Assembly (NCBI GenBank): GCA_963837265.1
Contig: CAWIMQ010000002.1
Span: forward strand, 186,001 to 250,000
Direction: 5' to 3'
Length of the DNA stretch: 64,000 nt
Source: DATBLE01 sp963837265
GTDB taxonomy: Bacteria > Actinomycetota > Thermoleophilia > Gaiellales > Gaiellaceae
The position numbers and the translations under genes were made by a program. This document shows positions 24,777-33,750 of the stretch, one piece after another; positions within the stretch are counted from its first letter, which is position 1, and the number at the start of each line of letters is the position of its first letter. The notes under the pieces are model-generated. The model saw only the letters and a program-made list of their open reading frames with translations. It had not been told where the DNA came from and ran no database searches.

Positions 24777-26544
24777 TCAGGTAGCGCGAGCCCTCTAAGG
24801 CTCGTTCGTAGGCGAGGAACTGACGCACCTGAGGCCGACGAAACAAGTGCTGTTCGCCGCCGGCGAGAAGCTGCTCAAGCGAGCCGCCGCGGCCGATGAA
24901 GCGACGGACGAAGACGTAGTCGAAGAAGCCCTCGTGGAAGAACGAGACGCGCCCTCCCTGTAGCACGATGACGCCTTCGGAGGCCATCGCGCGTGCGTCA
25001 GCTCGCAGGTCATCGAGAAGTTCCTGAGGGGCTGAAAGGATCTGACGCTCGCTCATGTGATCACAGAGCGTGTCGACTACCTCGGTCCACCTGGGCGTGC
25101 GGCTCAGACGTTTCTCGACTAGGTCTTGCTTCATGTCCCAAAAGGCGGAATACAGATCGCTCACTGTCCGGAACCCCGTCGCTGCGCCCGTGTCGGCGAT
25201 CTCTGCGAGGAGCTGAAGATGCAATGGCAATTCGAGTAGATGGAGCTGGCGATCAGAAAAGTCAGACGGCTTGAGCGTCAGGCGTTCGAGTGTGGCTATG
25301 AGCTCGTCTCTCGGAAGCCGCCCGACCGTCACCGCCTCGATTCCTGCATCCGCGCGCAGAGCACGAAGACGCCGATCGTTGTCCAAGTCGAACTGGCGAC
25401 AGGCCAGAAGGACCTGGAGGTTCGTGTACGAGCAGGCCTCCCTCAGGATCGCTGCGATCCCGTCGAAGAACTCGGCCTGACGTCCGGACGCCGTGCTCGT
25501 CGCGTCAAGCTGGTCAATCACCAGCAAGCCGGGGCGCTCACCTGCAACCGCAGCCAGTACGGTGGCCGGGGATCCAGGCAGTCGAAGGTCGGCCCCGATG
25601 TTCTCCGGCCGTCTGGTCGGTTCGACGCCGTCAGCGCGGAAAGCTAGAACAGGCCTGTGCGCCTGAATCTGGTCGACGACTTGGAGGAGTACCAGACTCT
25701 TGCCGGCGCCTGCTTCCCCCGCCGCCAGGACTACTTGGCGGCCAGAGTCGATTGCGTTGATGATCTCCTGGCTCTCGTGCCGAGGAATGAGCGTTCCGCC
25801 GATTGTCCGCGTCCGCAACTGATCAGTGAAGTCACGCGTAACGTCATCGAACTGCTTTTGAACGTGCGGATCATTGGCCCAGTCGCGCCTTCGTCGACCA
25901 GGCTCTTCGATCGCTCGCCAAACGTCGTCGCAGTGAAGCTGCTTGTTGACGCTCGATTGAGCCAACTCGACAAGAAGAGCGAGAACATCCTCGGGGCGAG
26001 CGTCAACGAGTTTCTCTGCGCGTGATCGCGACTCGTCGTGCAAGGTCTCACTGTCGATCGAGCGAACCTGAATCCGCTTGAGGAGCTCAATCGCGGACAC
26101 CTCATCGATAGCCCAGCCTTCGTGCAGATCCTGGAATGCCTGCCTTAGTACTTCGCTCGAGAGGAAGTGATCGACAAATTCCTGTGGAGAGACAGCGCTT
26201 CGCGCACCCTCGCAGAGGGTGTGCAGTTCCGCGGCGTCCTGGCCAGAGACAAAGACACACCTGCTGTGACCTTCCACTTCTAGTTTTTCCTTGAAGCTGC
26301 CCAAGACGTCCAAGCGAAGGAGCGTCTTGATGCTCCATCGTCCCGCCTGAGCGAACGCGCGCTTTGCCTGGTGATACTCCGTCTCGCCGTCTCGGAGCAC
26401 GACGAACTCAGCGAAGTCGTCTCCGGGCTGGGCGATCCGTATCCAGGCGTAATCCTCATCGAGAACTCGAAGCAGCATCAATACAGTCCAGCGCGCCTCG
26501 TAGAGCTCACCCCACTTGTCCGCTGAAGCGCCGGGCATCGCCAT
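24748..26544 (-). CDS. STAND NTPase with N-terminal nuclease-like domain (Avs-type)
   Basis: ATG 26544 lies one base after the Fic stop; upstream in-frame codons overlap the Fic gene and were rejected. The 598 residues start with a domain resembling the Mrr/Cap4-like nucleases of bacterial immune receptors (WGELYEARWTVLMLLRVLDE, EFVVLRDGETEYHQAKRA, the Glu/Asp...QxK pattern of PD-(D/E)xK enzymes). Next is a P-loop NTPase: Walker A GEAGAGKS near residue 276 and Walker B GLLVIDQLD near 338. A winged helix (FFHEGFFDYVFVRRFIGR) closes the module. Such proteins sense phage and degrade DNA. The chain stops abruptly at RYLSDLEAILRG, with the sensor in the next frame. Confidence 0.75.
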   Translation of the reverse strand: MAMPGASADKWGELYEARWTVLMLLRVLDEDYAWIRIAQPGDDFAEFVVLRDGETEYHQAKRAFAQAGRWSIKTLLRLDVLGSFKEKLEVEGHSRCVFVSGQDAAELHTLCEGARSAVSPQEFVDHFLSSEVLRQAFQDLHEGWAIDEVSAIELLKRIQVRSIDSETLHDESRSRAEKLVDARPEDVLALLVELAQSSVNKQLHCDDVWRAIEEPGRRRRDWANDPHVQKQFDDVTRDFTDQLRTRTIGGTLIPRHESQEIINAIDSGRQVVLAAGEAGAGKSLVLLQVVDQIQAHRPVLAFRADGVEPTRRPENIGADLRLPGSPATVLAAVAGERPGLLVIDQLDATSTASGRQAEFFDGIAAILREACSYTNLQVLLACRQFDLDNDRRLRALRADAGIEAVTVGRLPRDELIATLERLTLKPSDFSDRQLHLLELPLHLQLLAEIADTGAATGFRTVSDLYSAFWDMKQDLVEKRLSRTPRWTEVVDTLCDHMSERQILSAPQELLDDLRADARAMASEGVIVLQGGRVSFFHEGFFDYVFVRRFIGRGGSLEQLLAGGEQHLFRRPQVRQFLAYERALEGSRYLSDLEAILRG

Positions 26545-26545
26545 C

Positions 26546-27748
26546 TCAGATGGCGTCTCTCGGAGGGCTCGAGCTCGTGCTCTCTTGATCGTCCTGTGCA
26601 CCGTCCACCTGAGCCATAGCGCGCGGCGTTCGCTTCGCAGGCGGTGAGTCGTTGATCACTTTCGCGACCTGTGCGCGCAGGCCGTCGCTTGCGTGGTACC
26701 GGATGTTTCGTCCGCGTCCTCGTTGGTCGATGAGGCCGACGTCGAGTAGGCGTCGGAAGTCGTTGGTCGCCGAGGCTGGCGAGATGTCTGCTTCGTCGCT
26801 GTAGCTGGCGCGGTCTGTGCCGCCGATGAGGGCTTGTTCGAGGGCGATGACAAAACGGTCGGGCCAGCCGCGCTCCTCGATGAGTTGTTCGAGGAGGGTC
26901 CAGCGGGCGGCTGCCTGTTCGATTTGCTCAAGGCGTCGGCGGGCTTGTGCGAGGTGCGCGTCGATGCAGAAGCTGACCCAGTCGGCGGCGTCGCGTTCTG
27001 GTTGATAGCGGCCGCCTTGCACCTGTTGGAGTGCGGTGTAGTAGTCGGGGGTGTGTTCGCCGAGGTATTCCTCGATTGAGGCGAACTCAGGTGAGAGGAG
27101 ACCTTCGCGGGCGAGGACGAGTGATTGCGTGATGCGTGAAATGCGGCCGTTGCCGTCGCGGAAGGGATGGACTGAGACGACGTGCAGGTGGGCCATAGCC
27201 GCGCGCACGACGACGTGCGCCCCGACGTCGCCGGATTCCAGCCAGTTGACGATCTCGCCCATCAGTCCGGGAACGTCGTCGGCGTCGGGTGCTTGGTAGA
27301 TGATGCGGCCGTTGCCGCCGGTGACGCCGATCGGGCCGTTGCGCCATTGGCCGGGGCTCTTGTCGCGCTGGAAGTAGCAGGCGTCGAAATGCAGATCAAG
27401 AATGACTCGGTCGGTCCAGTGGAAGCCGGGATCGCGCGCCATCACGCCGACGTGGTCCATCGCCCGGGCATAGCAGGCGACGGCTTGGCGACTCTCGTCG
27501 TCGGGCGTTGGCGACTCCTGGCCGCTGACGATCGCGATGGCTTCGTCTGAGGAAACGTGAAACCCCTCGATCGAGGTCGAGCTTTCGATTGAGCTGGCCT
27601 GGAGGACACGACGAAGCGTTCCTAACCAGAGGCCGGCCGCCCCGACCTGATGACCGAGGCGCTCGCGCAGCTCGTCGAGCTCGGCGAGGCGTTCCTTGAG
27701 GTGGGGCGTGATTGGGGGCGTCTTGTACAACACGAGAGCACTATACAC
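26546..27748 (-). CDS. Fic-family AMPylase-like protein with winged helix
   Basis: The 400-residue protein (GTG 27748; GTG 27733 is an alternative start and could be leaderless behind TATAGT). It has the full Fic motif HPFRDGNGRISR near residues 191-202 and an intramolecular inhibitory helix (S/T)xxxEG in SSIESSTSIEGF near 52-63, so it is a class II Fic protein. A C-terminal winged helix is visible (ADISPASATNDFRRLLDVGL, RGRGRNIRYHA). Fic enzymes transfer AMP or other nucleotides to proteins; Fic-wHTH proteins may also regulate transcription. It is the first gene of the defence-like run and lies next to an 18-bp palindrome. Confidence 0.85.
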   Translation of the reverse strand: MYSALVLYKTPPITPHLKERLAELDELRERLGHQVGAAGLWLGTLRRVLQASSIESSTSIEGFHVSSDEAIAIVSGQESPTPDDESRQAVACYARAMDHVGVMARDPGFHWTDRVILDLHFDACYFQRDKSPGQWRNGPIGVTGGNGRIIYQAPDADDVPGLMGEIVNWLESGDVGAHVVVRAAMAHLHVVSVHPFRDGNGRISRITQSLVLAREGLLSPEFASIEEYLGEHTPDYYTALQQVQGGRYQPERDAADWVSFCIDAHLAQARRRLEQIEQAAARWTLLEQLIEERGWPDRFVIALEQALIGGTDRASYSDEADISPASATNDFRRLLDVGLIDQRGRGRNIRYHASDGLRAQVAKVINDSPPAKRTPRAMAQVDGAQDDQESTSSSPPRDAI

Positions 27749-27765
27749 GATTATTCGGATAATCG
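27748..27765. promoter_or_regulatory. 18-bp palindrome at the start of the Fic operon
   Basis: CGATTATTCGGATAATCG has perfect 7-bp arms around a TCGG centre. It overlaps the first base of the Fic start and lies next to a TATAGT -10-like hexamer (minus strand, 27744-27739). This is the geometry of a repressor operator, possibly for the winged helix of the Fic protein itself (inference). Confidence 0.6.
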
Positions 27766-27788
27766 CCTAAGATATTACTCTGTGAGAC

Positions 27789-27809
27789 CACCTCTCAAGC
27801 GGAGAGGTG
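27789..27809. terminator. 8-bp hairpin between Fic and integrase N-half
   Basis: CACCTCTC (27789-27796) and GAGAGGTG (27802-27809) with a 5-base loop, followed on the plus strand by TTTG. It lies in the spacer between divergent genes, so it may be a terminator for plus-strand readthrough or part of the leader of the integrase gene. Confidence 0.4.
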
Positions 27810-27854
27810 TTTGATCAGACTCCCCGATCCGCACCAATCGAAGAGGTTGTTGCC

Positions 27855-28558
27855 GTGATCCAGCATGGCCAGGTGTTCAAGCTGAAGACGAAAGGCGCCG
27901 ACGGGCAGCCACTCTGGGCCTATCGATATCGATTCGAGGGGCGTGGCTCGGCACGACCGCAGACGGGCGGCTTCGCGAGTCGCGCCGAGGCCGAGGCGGC
28001 GCTACGGAAGGTGCTCGATCGGATCGGACCAGGCGGGGGACGAGCAACGACAACGCTCTCCGACCTCGTCGAGGAATACCTCGAGATGCACCAGGCGGCG
28101 CCGGTCACGATCGCGAAGCTGCGCTGGCTGCTCGGCAAGGCCACGCCCACACTTGGCGACAGACGCCTCGCGGATCTCTCGCCGAAGGATGTCTACGCCT
28201 GGCGGCTCACCGTGCCTGAAGGTCACCGGTTTGAGGCGACGCAGGCGCTTCGGCAGGTTCTCAACCGCGCGGTCGAGTGGGATCTGATCGACTTCAACCC
28301 CGCCAAGCGCGGCATCCGCAACGCACCGCAGCGTCCCAGAGAGAAGCGCCCCTTCGATAGCTGGCAGGAGATCGAAGCGGTCGCCGCCAAGCTCGGCCCT
28401 TTCCACGGGCCGATGGTCATCTTCGCTGCAGCGACCGGGCTCAGACCTTCCGAACTCTTTGGACTGGAACGGCGCGACATCGACCGCCGCCTCGGCGTCG
28501 TCTACGTGAGGCGGGCGTTCGCGAACGGCCGAATCAAGCAAACCAAGACACGCCTCAG
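27855..28558 (+). pseudogene. Tyrosine integrase, N-terminal half
   Basis: The start is probably GTG 27855 (GTG ATC CAG, behind GAAGAGG); an upstream GTG at 27807 is possible. About 235 codons hold an arm-binding-like N-terminus (VIQHGQVFKLKTKG, LWAYRYRFEGRG), a SAM-like core-binding domain (TLSDLVEEYLEMHQAAPVTI, FEATQALRQVLNRAVEWDLI) and the first catalytic Arg box TGLRPSELFGL. It is cut after TKTRLS by IS copy C. The rest of the protein lies 11.8 kb away at 16216-16731 on the opposite strand. Confidence 0.9.
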
Positions 28559-28677
28559 CCCGAGTTCCGCAGTTGATGGGCGCGCATCCGGCATAGAAAA
28601 CGGGTGTTAGCAGGGATTTTTGCGTCCAGGGGGCGTGGCAGCCGTGTGCCTACAGCTGGCGGGCGGTGAGAGGGGCG

Positions 28678-30369
28678 TCAGGCTGGTTCGAGCGCGGTGA
28701 TCCGGGGCGGCGGCTCGACCTCGAGCCCCGTGAGGATGGCGTGCTGGGCGTCGGTCGGCCGGGTGGTCTGCTGGACGGTGCCGGCGGGGCCTTGCAGGGT
28801 GACCTGGTGGAGGCGTTGGAGCTCGGTGGTGATGCGCCGCCAGCTCTGGCCGCTTTGGCGTTCGGCGATCCGGATCAGCAGGAGGGCGAGCCAGCAGACG
28901 ATGACGTGGGCGCGGATGCGGTGTTCGAGCCGGTGGAAGACGGGGCGCAGCTCCAATGTGGTCTTCAGGTCGCGGAAGGAGCGCTCGGCCTCGCGCAGGT
29001 TCTTGTAGCCGAGTGCGATCTCCTCTGCGGTGAGATCGGGGTCGGAGGAGGAGAGCAGGTACTTGCCGTCCAGGCGCTGCTCGGCCGTGACCTTGCGACG
29101 GTCGACCTGGAGGCGACCGCTCGCGGTCTGGCGCAGGTAGCGGGAGAGGGTCGGGTGGTCGCGCAGGGCGCACTCGGCGCGCGTGTGCGCTGCCCGTTGC
29201 TTGTCGGTCTTCGCCTTGCGCCGGCCGGCTTCGATCCGTTCCAGCTCGGCCTCGAGCCGGGCGAGCTGGGCGTCGCGCTCGGCCTTGTCGCGGGCGGCCT
29301 CGGCCGGGTTGTGGCAGACGGCGAACCGCTTCTGGCTGTCGCCGGCGCCGATCCGGACGTCCTTGACGCGCAGGTTGTCGCGCACGCTCTGGTAGCGGCC
29401 GGGACGGGCGAGCGCGGCCTGGGCGTTGGGGGAGCCGTCGCGCATCCGCTCGCCGGCGATCCAGTGGCCGCCGCCGCGGGTCAGGTAGCGCAGGTTGGCA
29501 TCGGAGGAGAAGCCGCGGTCGACGACCCAGACGCAGCGGCCGAGCCGCCAGCCGCGCAGGTCGTCTTTCACCTCGCTGATCACGGTCTGGTCGTTGGTGT
29601 TGCCGGGCCAGACCCAGACCCGCACCGGGATCCCCTCGCGGGTGACCGCCAGCCCGATCACGACCTGCGGCAGGTCGGGCCGGTGGTCCTTCGAGTGGCC
29701 GAGCGCCCGGAAGGGCGCCTGCTCCGCCTCGCCATCGGCGGCACTGTCGGGCTCGGCCTCGAAATAGGTCGAGGTGGTGTCGAAGAAGAGCAGATCAACC
29801 TCGAGATTCAAGAGGTCGGCGCAGGCGAAGAAGACCGCCTCCTGCAGCTTCGCCTCCGCGTCGGCCTCGACCAGCAGGTCGAGCGCGCGGTAGGCCTGAT
29901 CGTCGTCCATCCGCTCGAGCCCCGGGATCGCCACGTCCTCGCAGACCCACTCGGCCGCGGCCAGCTTCGAGCAAGGCGCAAGCGCCCGATTCGCGACCAG
30001 CGCGAACAGCACCCGCTCGACATCGGTCGCGAACCGGCGCGCGCCGAGCAGCTCAGCGAGCGTCTCCGCGATCCGCAGCCGCCGCCACAACGCATCCAAC
30101 AGCCAGGCGCCGCCGAGCGGGCGCGAGCCGACCACCTCAAGCCCCTCGGCCGGCTCGATCCGACCGCCGTCCTCGGCGCCCGGGTCGGTGTAGCGGCGGA
30201 TCGAGCGCGCCAACCGGCGCAGCCCCTCAACATCGAGCTCGTCCTCGCGGCCGAGGTTCAGCAGCACCTCCGCCCGCGTCACCCCAACCGCGCGCCGGTT
30301 GTGCGCCAGCTGCAGATAGCGGACGATCGAGCCGTCCTTCCGCCGCCGCTGCGTCGTCCGCAAATACAT
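28678..30369 (-). CDS. IS1634-family transposase (copy C)
   Basis: The 563-residue frame from ATG 30369 is intact and the same as copies A, B and D. Copy D is inserted only 28 bp upstream of this start codon, so the original promoter of copy C is displaced and expression may now depend on copy D. Confidence 0.9.
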   Translation of the reverse strand: MYLRTTQRRRKDGSIVRYLQLAHNRRAVGVTRAEVLLNLGREDELDVEGLRRLARSIRRYTDPGAEDGGRIEPAEGLEVVGSRPLGGAWLLDALWRRLRIAETLAELLGARRFATDVERVLFALVANRALAPCSKLAAAEWVCEDVAIPGLERMDDDQAYRALDLLVEADAEAKLQEAVFFACADLLNLEVDLLFFDTTSTYFEAEPDSAADGEAEQAPFRALGHSKDHRPDLPQVVIGLAVTREGIPVRVWVWPGNTNDQTVISEVKDDLRGWRLGRCVWVVDRGFSSDANLRYLTRGGGHWIAGERMRDGSPNAQAALARPGRYQSVRDNLRVKDVRIGAGDSQKRFAVCHNPAEAARDKAERDAQLARLEAELERIEAGRRKAKTDKQRAAHTRAECALRDHPTLSRYLRQTASGRLQVDRRKVTAEQRLDGKYLLSSSDPDLTAEEIALGYKNLREAERSFRDLKTTLELRPVFHRLEHRIRAHVIVCWLALLLIRIAERQSGQSWRRITTELQRLHQVTLQGPAGTVQQTTRPTDAQHAILTGLEVEPPPRITALEPA

Positions 30370-30397
30370 GCCCACCACTCTAGGAGCAACACCGGAC

Positions 30398-32364
30398 CCC
30401 GAGTTCCGCAGTTGATGGGCGCGCATCCGGCATAGAAAACGGGTGTTAGCAGGGATTTTTGCGTCCAGGGGGCGTGGCAGCCGTGTGCCTACAGCTGGCG
30501 GGCGGTGAGAGGGGCGTCAGGCTGGTTCGAGCGCGGTGATCCGGGGCGGCGGCTCGACCTCGAGCCCCGTGAGGATGGCGTGCTGGGCGTCGGTCGGCCG
30601 GGTGGTCTGCTGGACGGTGCCGGCGGGGCCTTGCAGGGTGACCTGGTGGAGGCGTTGGAGCTCGGTGGTGATGCGCCGCCAGCTCTGGCCGCTTTGGCGT
30701 TCGGCGATCCGGATCAGCAGGAGGGCGAGCCAGCAGACGATGACGTGGGCGCGGATGCGGTGTTCGAGCCGGTGGAAGACGGGGCGCAGCTCCAATGTGG
30801 TCTTCAGGTCGCGGAAGGAGCGCTCGGCCTCGCGCAGGTTCTTGTAGCCGAGTGCGATCTCCTCTGCGGTGAGATCGGGGTCGGAGGAGGAGAGCAGGTA
30901 CTTGCCGTCCAGGCGCTGCTCGGCCGTGACCTTGCGACGGTCGACCTGGAGGCGACCGCTCGCGGTCTGGCGCAGGTAGCGGGAGAGGGTCGGGTGGTCG
31001 CGCAGGGCGCACTCGGCGCGCGTGTGCGCTGCCCGTTGCTTGTCGGTCTTCGCCTTGCGCCGGCCGGCTTCGATCCGTTCCAGCTCGGCCTCGAGCCGGG
31101 CGAGCTGGGCGTCGCGCTCGGCCTTGTCGCGGGCGGCCTCGGCCGGGTTGTGGCAGACGGCGAACCGCTTCTGGCTGTCGCCGGCGCCGATCCGGACGTC
31201 CTTGACGCGCAGGTTGTCGCGCACGCTCTGGTAGCGGCCGGGACGGGCGAGCGCGGCCTGGGCGTTGGGGGAGCCGTCGCGCATCCGCTCGCCGGCGATC
31301 CAGTGGCCGCCGCCGCGGGTCAGGTAGCGCAGGTTGGCATCGGAGGAGAAGCCGCGGTCGACGACCCAGACGCAGCGGCCGAGCCGCCAGCCGCGCAGGT
31401 CGTCTTTCACCTCGCTGATCACGGTCTGGTCGTTGGTGTTGCCGGGCCAGACCCAGACCCGCACCGGGATCCCCTCGCGGGTGACCGCCAGCCCGATCAC
31501 GACCTGCGGCAGGTCGGGCCGGTGGTCCTTCGAGTGGCCGAGCGCCCGGAAGGGCGCCTGCTCCGCCTCGCCATCGGCGGCACTGTCGGGCTCGGCCTCG
31601 AAATAGGTCGAGGTGGTGTCGAAGAAGAGCAGATCAACCTCGAGATTCAAGAGGTCGGCGCAGGCGAAGAAGACCGCCTCCTGCAGCTTCGCCTCCGCGT
31701 CGGCCTCGACCAGCAGGTCGAGCGCGCGGTAGGCCTGATCGTCGTCCATCCGCTCGAGCCCCGGGATCGCCACGTCCTCGCAGACCCACTCGGCCGCGGC
31801 CAGCTTCGAGCAAGGCGCAAGCGCCCGATTCGCGACCAGCGCGAACAGCACCCGCTCGACATCGGTCGCGAACCGGCGCGCGCCGAGCAGCTCAGCGAGC
31901 GTCTCCGCGATCCGCAGCCGCCGCCACAACGCATCCAACAGCCAGGCGCCGCCGAGCGGGCGCGAGCCGACCACCTCAAGCCCCTCGGCCGGCTCGATCC
32001 GACCGCCGTCCTCGGCGCCCGGGTCGGTGTAGCGGCGGATCGAGCGCGCCAACCGGCGCAGCCCCTCAACATCGAGCTCGTCCTCGCGGCCGAGGTTCAG
32101 CAGCACCTCCGCCCGCGTCACCCCAACCGCGCGCCGGTTGTGCGCCAGCTGCAGATAGCGGACGATCGAGCCGTCCTTCCGCCGCCGCTGCGTCGTCCGC
32201 AAATACATGCCCACCACTCTAGGAGCAACACCGGACGACAAACCGCTGACACCGACCAAGCGTGTGCCCACGTTTCCGCGCCCGCGGACACACCGATTTG
32301 GCTCTACAAAGCCAAACCCGACCCCGAAACCGCCCTCAAATGCCCATCAACTGCGGAACTCCGG
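30398..32364 (-). mobile_element. IS1634-family element, copy D (nested in C)
   Basis: A complete element of 1966 bp plus one extra base at its right end, inserted into the 5' untranslated part of copy C in the same orientation. The 5-bp target repeat CGGAC is present on both sides, preceding GACAAACC of the interrupted element. This is self-targeting of an IS by its own copy. Confidence 0.92.
30517..32208 (-). CDS. IS1634-family transposase (copy D)
   Basis: A 563-residue intact frame starting 155 bp from the element end, as in copies A and B, with the same catalytic residues. Together with copy C it forms a tandem array of two nearly contiguous transposase genes. Confidence 0.9.
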   Translation of the reverse strand: MYLRTTQRRRKDGSIVRYLQLAHNRRAVGVTRAEVLLNLGREDELDVEGLRRLARSIRRYTDPGAEDGGRIEPAEGLEVVGSRPLGGAWLLDALWRRLRIAETLAELLGARRFATDVERVLFALVANRALAPCSKLAAAEWVCEDVAIPGLERMDDDQAYRALDLLVEADAEAKLQEAVFFACADLLNLEVDLLFFDTTSTYFEAEPDSAADGEAEQAPFRALGHSKDHRPDLPQVVIGLAVTREGIPVRVWVWPGNTNDQTVISEVKDDLRGWRLGRCVWVVDRGFSSDANLRYLTRGGGHWIAGERMRDGSPNAQAALARPGRYQSVRDNLRVKDVRIGAGDSQKRFAVCHNPAEAARDKAERDAQLARLEAELERIEAGRRKAKTDKQRAAHTRAECALRDHPTLSRYLRQTASGRLQVDRRKVTAEQRLDGKYLLSSSDPDLTAEEIALGYKNLREAERSFRDLKTTLELRPVFHRLEHRIRAHVIVCWLALLLIRIAERQSGQSWRRITTELQRLHQVTLQGPAGTVQQTTRPTDAQHAILTGLEVEPPPRITALEPA

Positions 32365-32496
32365 CGGACGACAAACCGCTGACACCGACCAAGCGTGTGC
32401 CCACGTTTCCGCGCCCGCGGACACACCGATTTGGCTCTACAAAGCCAAACCCGACCCCGAAACCGCCCTCAAATGCCCATCAACTGCGGAACTCCG

Positions 32497-32755
32497 GGAA
32501 AAAGTGGGGCGTCTGATGAGCGCGTGAACCCCCGATGACCCCCTCTCTACAGGAAGATGGTCGTCGCTCGACAGCGGGGTACGCGCATCGCCGGAATCGC
32601 CTTTGCCCACCTGCATGCCGACGATGGTATGGAGCATTAATGGAGCCAAGCGGGCGCAACCGGTGGCAACCGGTGGCAAATCGGGTAAGGTCAAAAACGG
32701 TAAAAATAGGCGGATCGGCAACCCCTCGCAACGGACGGCAACGGTCCGAAAATTG
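32497..32755. other. Non-coding attachment-flanking region
   Basis: No credible gene is visible. The stretch lies between IS copy C and the degenerate tRNA-Thr repeat. It contains the tandem repeat at 32656-32675 and further GGCAAC-type motifs (about 32717-32745). It looks like the arm-binding region of an attachment site rather than coding DNA. Confidence 0.5.
32656..32675 (+). repeat. Tandem 10-bp repeat near inner att copy
   Basis: GCAACCGGTG occurs twice head-to-tail (32656-32665, 32666-32675), followed by GCAAA, and related GGCAAC words recur up to the att copy at 32756. Repeats about one helical turn apart beside an att core are typical arm-type integrase sites (inference). Confidence 0.5.
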
Positions 32756-32796
32756 ATGGTAAGGAGGGGGTCGACGGTTCGAGTCTGTCATAGGGA
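32756..32796 (+). repeat. Degenerate tRNA-Thr 3' copy (inner island boundary)
   Basis: The same 42-bp tRNA-Thr segment as at 14585, but with a C-to-T change in the T-stem, a G-to-T change in the acceptor strand and a divergent last few bases. No 5' half of a tRNA precedes it, so it is not a tRNA gene. It marks the old right end of the inner island or the boundary between two stacked islands. Confidence 0.8.
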
Positions 32797-32970
32797 ACAT
32801 TTGACCCCTTCTCTAGGCGAGGAAGTCGTCAAGACGCGGGGCCCCCCGGAACCCGGCCGGCTCAAGGGCGATCGAGCTCGGTTGTGGGGTGCTGCGTGCG
32901 GACGATACGCAACGCGGTCAGGCGCCGTACTCAACCGCCACGATCGTGAGCAGGAGGATCCCCGGCGGTG

Positions 32971-33534
32971 TCAGTCCGAGTCATCGCGGACGCGCCGGTA
33001 GCGCTCGTAGATCACGCGCGAGCCGAACGTCCTGGTCTCGATCAGCTCCAGCGGGACGTGCTCGGTGACCGGCGGCAGGAACGGCGTCCCGCCACCGACG
33101 ACGACCGGATAGCGGAACATGCGCAGCTCGTCGACGAGGCCGAGCTCGATCGCCGCTGCAGCCAGGCCGGCGCCGCCGATCTCGACGTGCTTGCCCGTCG
33201 CGTCAAGTGCCGTGGCGACCTCTTCGGCGAGCGGCGCATCGGCGAGCCGGGCGTTGCCCTGGACGCTGTCGAGCGTGCGGCTGAAGACGACCTTCGGGAG
33301 CGCTCCCCAGACGTCGGCGAAGGCGTCGGCGTCCTCGTTGTCGCGCAGCGATGGATCGGTCTCCCACACGAGCATCGTCTCGTAGAGCCTGCGGCCCAAC
33401 AGGCAGCTGCCGAGCCCGCGGACCTGATCGAGATGGAAGCGAAACAGCTCGTCGCTCGGGACGGTCCACTCGAACGCGCCCTCGCGGTCGGCGATAAAGC
33501 CGTCCACCGAGACGCTCATCGAGTAGATCAGCAT
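32971..33534 (-). CDS. Dihydrofolate reductase-like (RibD C-terminal domain) protein
   Basis: The 187-residue protein starts MLIYSMSVSVDGFIADREG, the standard opening of the RibD-C/DHFR-like family. LLGRRLYETMLVWE, KHVEIGGAGLAAAAIELGLV and GGTPFLP segments follow. Members reduce pteridine- or deazaflavin-type substrates with NAD(P)H, though many are uncharacterised. It is full length and the first gene right of the inner att copy. A second, broken relative lies at 40964-41330. Confidence 0.8.
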   Translation of the reverse strand: MLIYSMSVSVDGFIADREGAFEWTVPSDELFRFHLDQVRGLGSCLLGRRLYETMLVWETDPSLRDNEDADAFADVWGALPKVVFSRTLDSVQGNARLADAPLAEEVATALDATGKHVEIGGAGLAAAAIELGLVDELRMFRYPVVVGGGTPFLPPVTEHVPLELIETRTFGSRVIYERYRRVRDDSD

Positions 33535-33750
33535 GACTTCAAGCTCATCGCATCGAAGCGACCGACGATGATCGCGATAAAGTTCACCATCGAACTTGAC
33601 ATCCGGGCTCTCCTTCCTTGCGCAGGCCGCTCGGCCGCCTGCGGCAATTCCAGTGAGGACGAGCGAGTGCGCGTAATCCGCGGCCGACAGCTTGGTCGTA
33701 AGACGAAGCGTGCGGCCATCCCCTCGTGGCCGCGCGTCGCGAAACGAGCG

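Larger units (their letters stand above)
28559..32496 (-). mobile_element. IS1634-family element, copy C (interrupted by copy D)
   Basis: Copy C consists of 28559-30397 (1839 bp) plus 32370-32496 (127 bp), together exactly 1966 bp. Between them sits copy D with target repeat CGGAC (30393-30397, 32365-32369). The left edge abuts CTCAG (28554-28558), the partner of the CTGAG beside copy B. The right edge (followed by GGAAAAAG) has no matching target repeat anywhere near copy B's right edge. Confidence 0.92.

Noticed and set aside
32756..32796. Possible second tRNA-Thr gene
   Set aside because: No 5' half, and T-stem and acceptor mutations; it is an attachment-site remnant.
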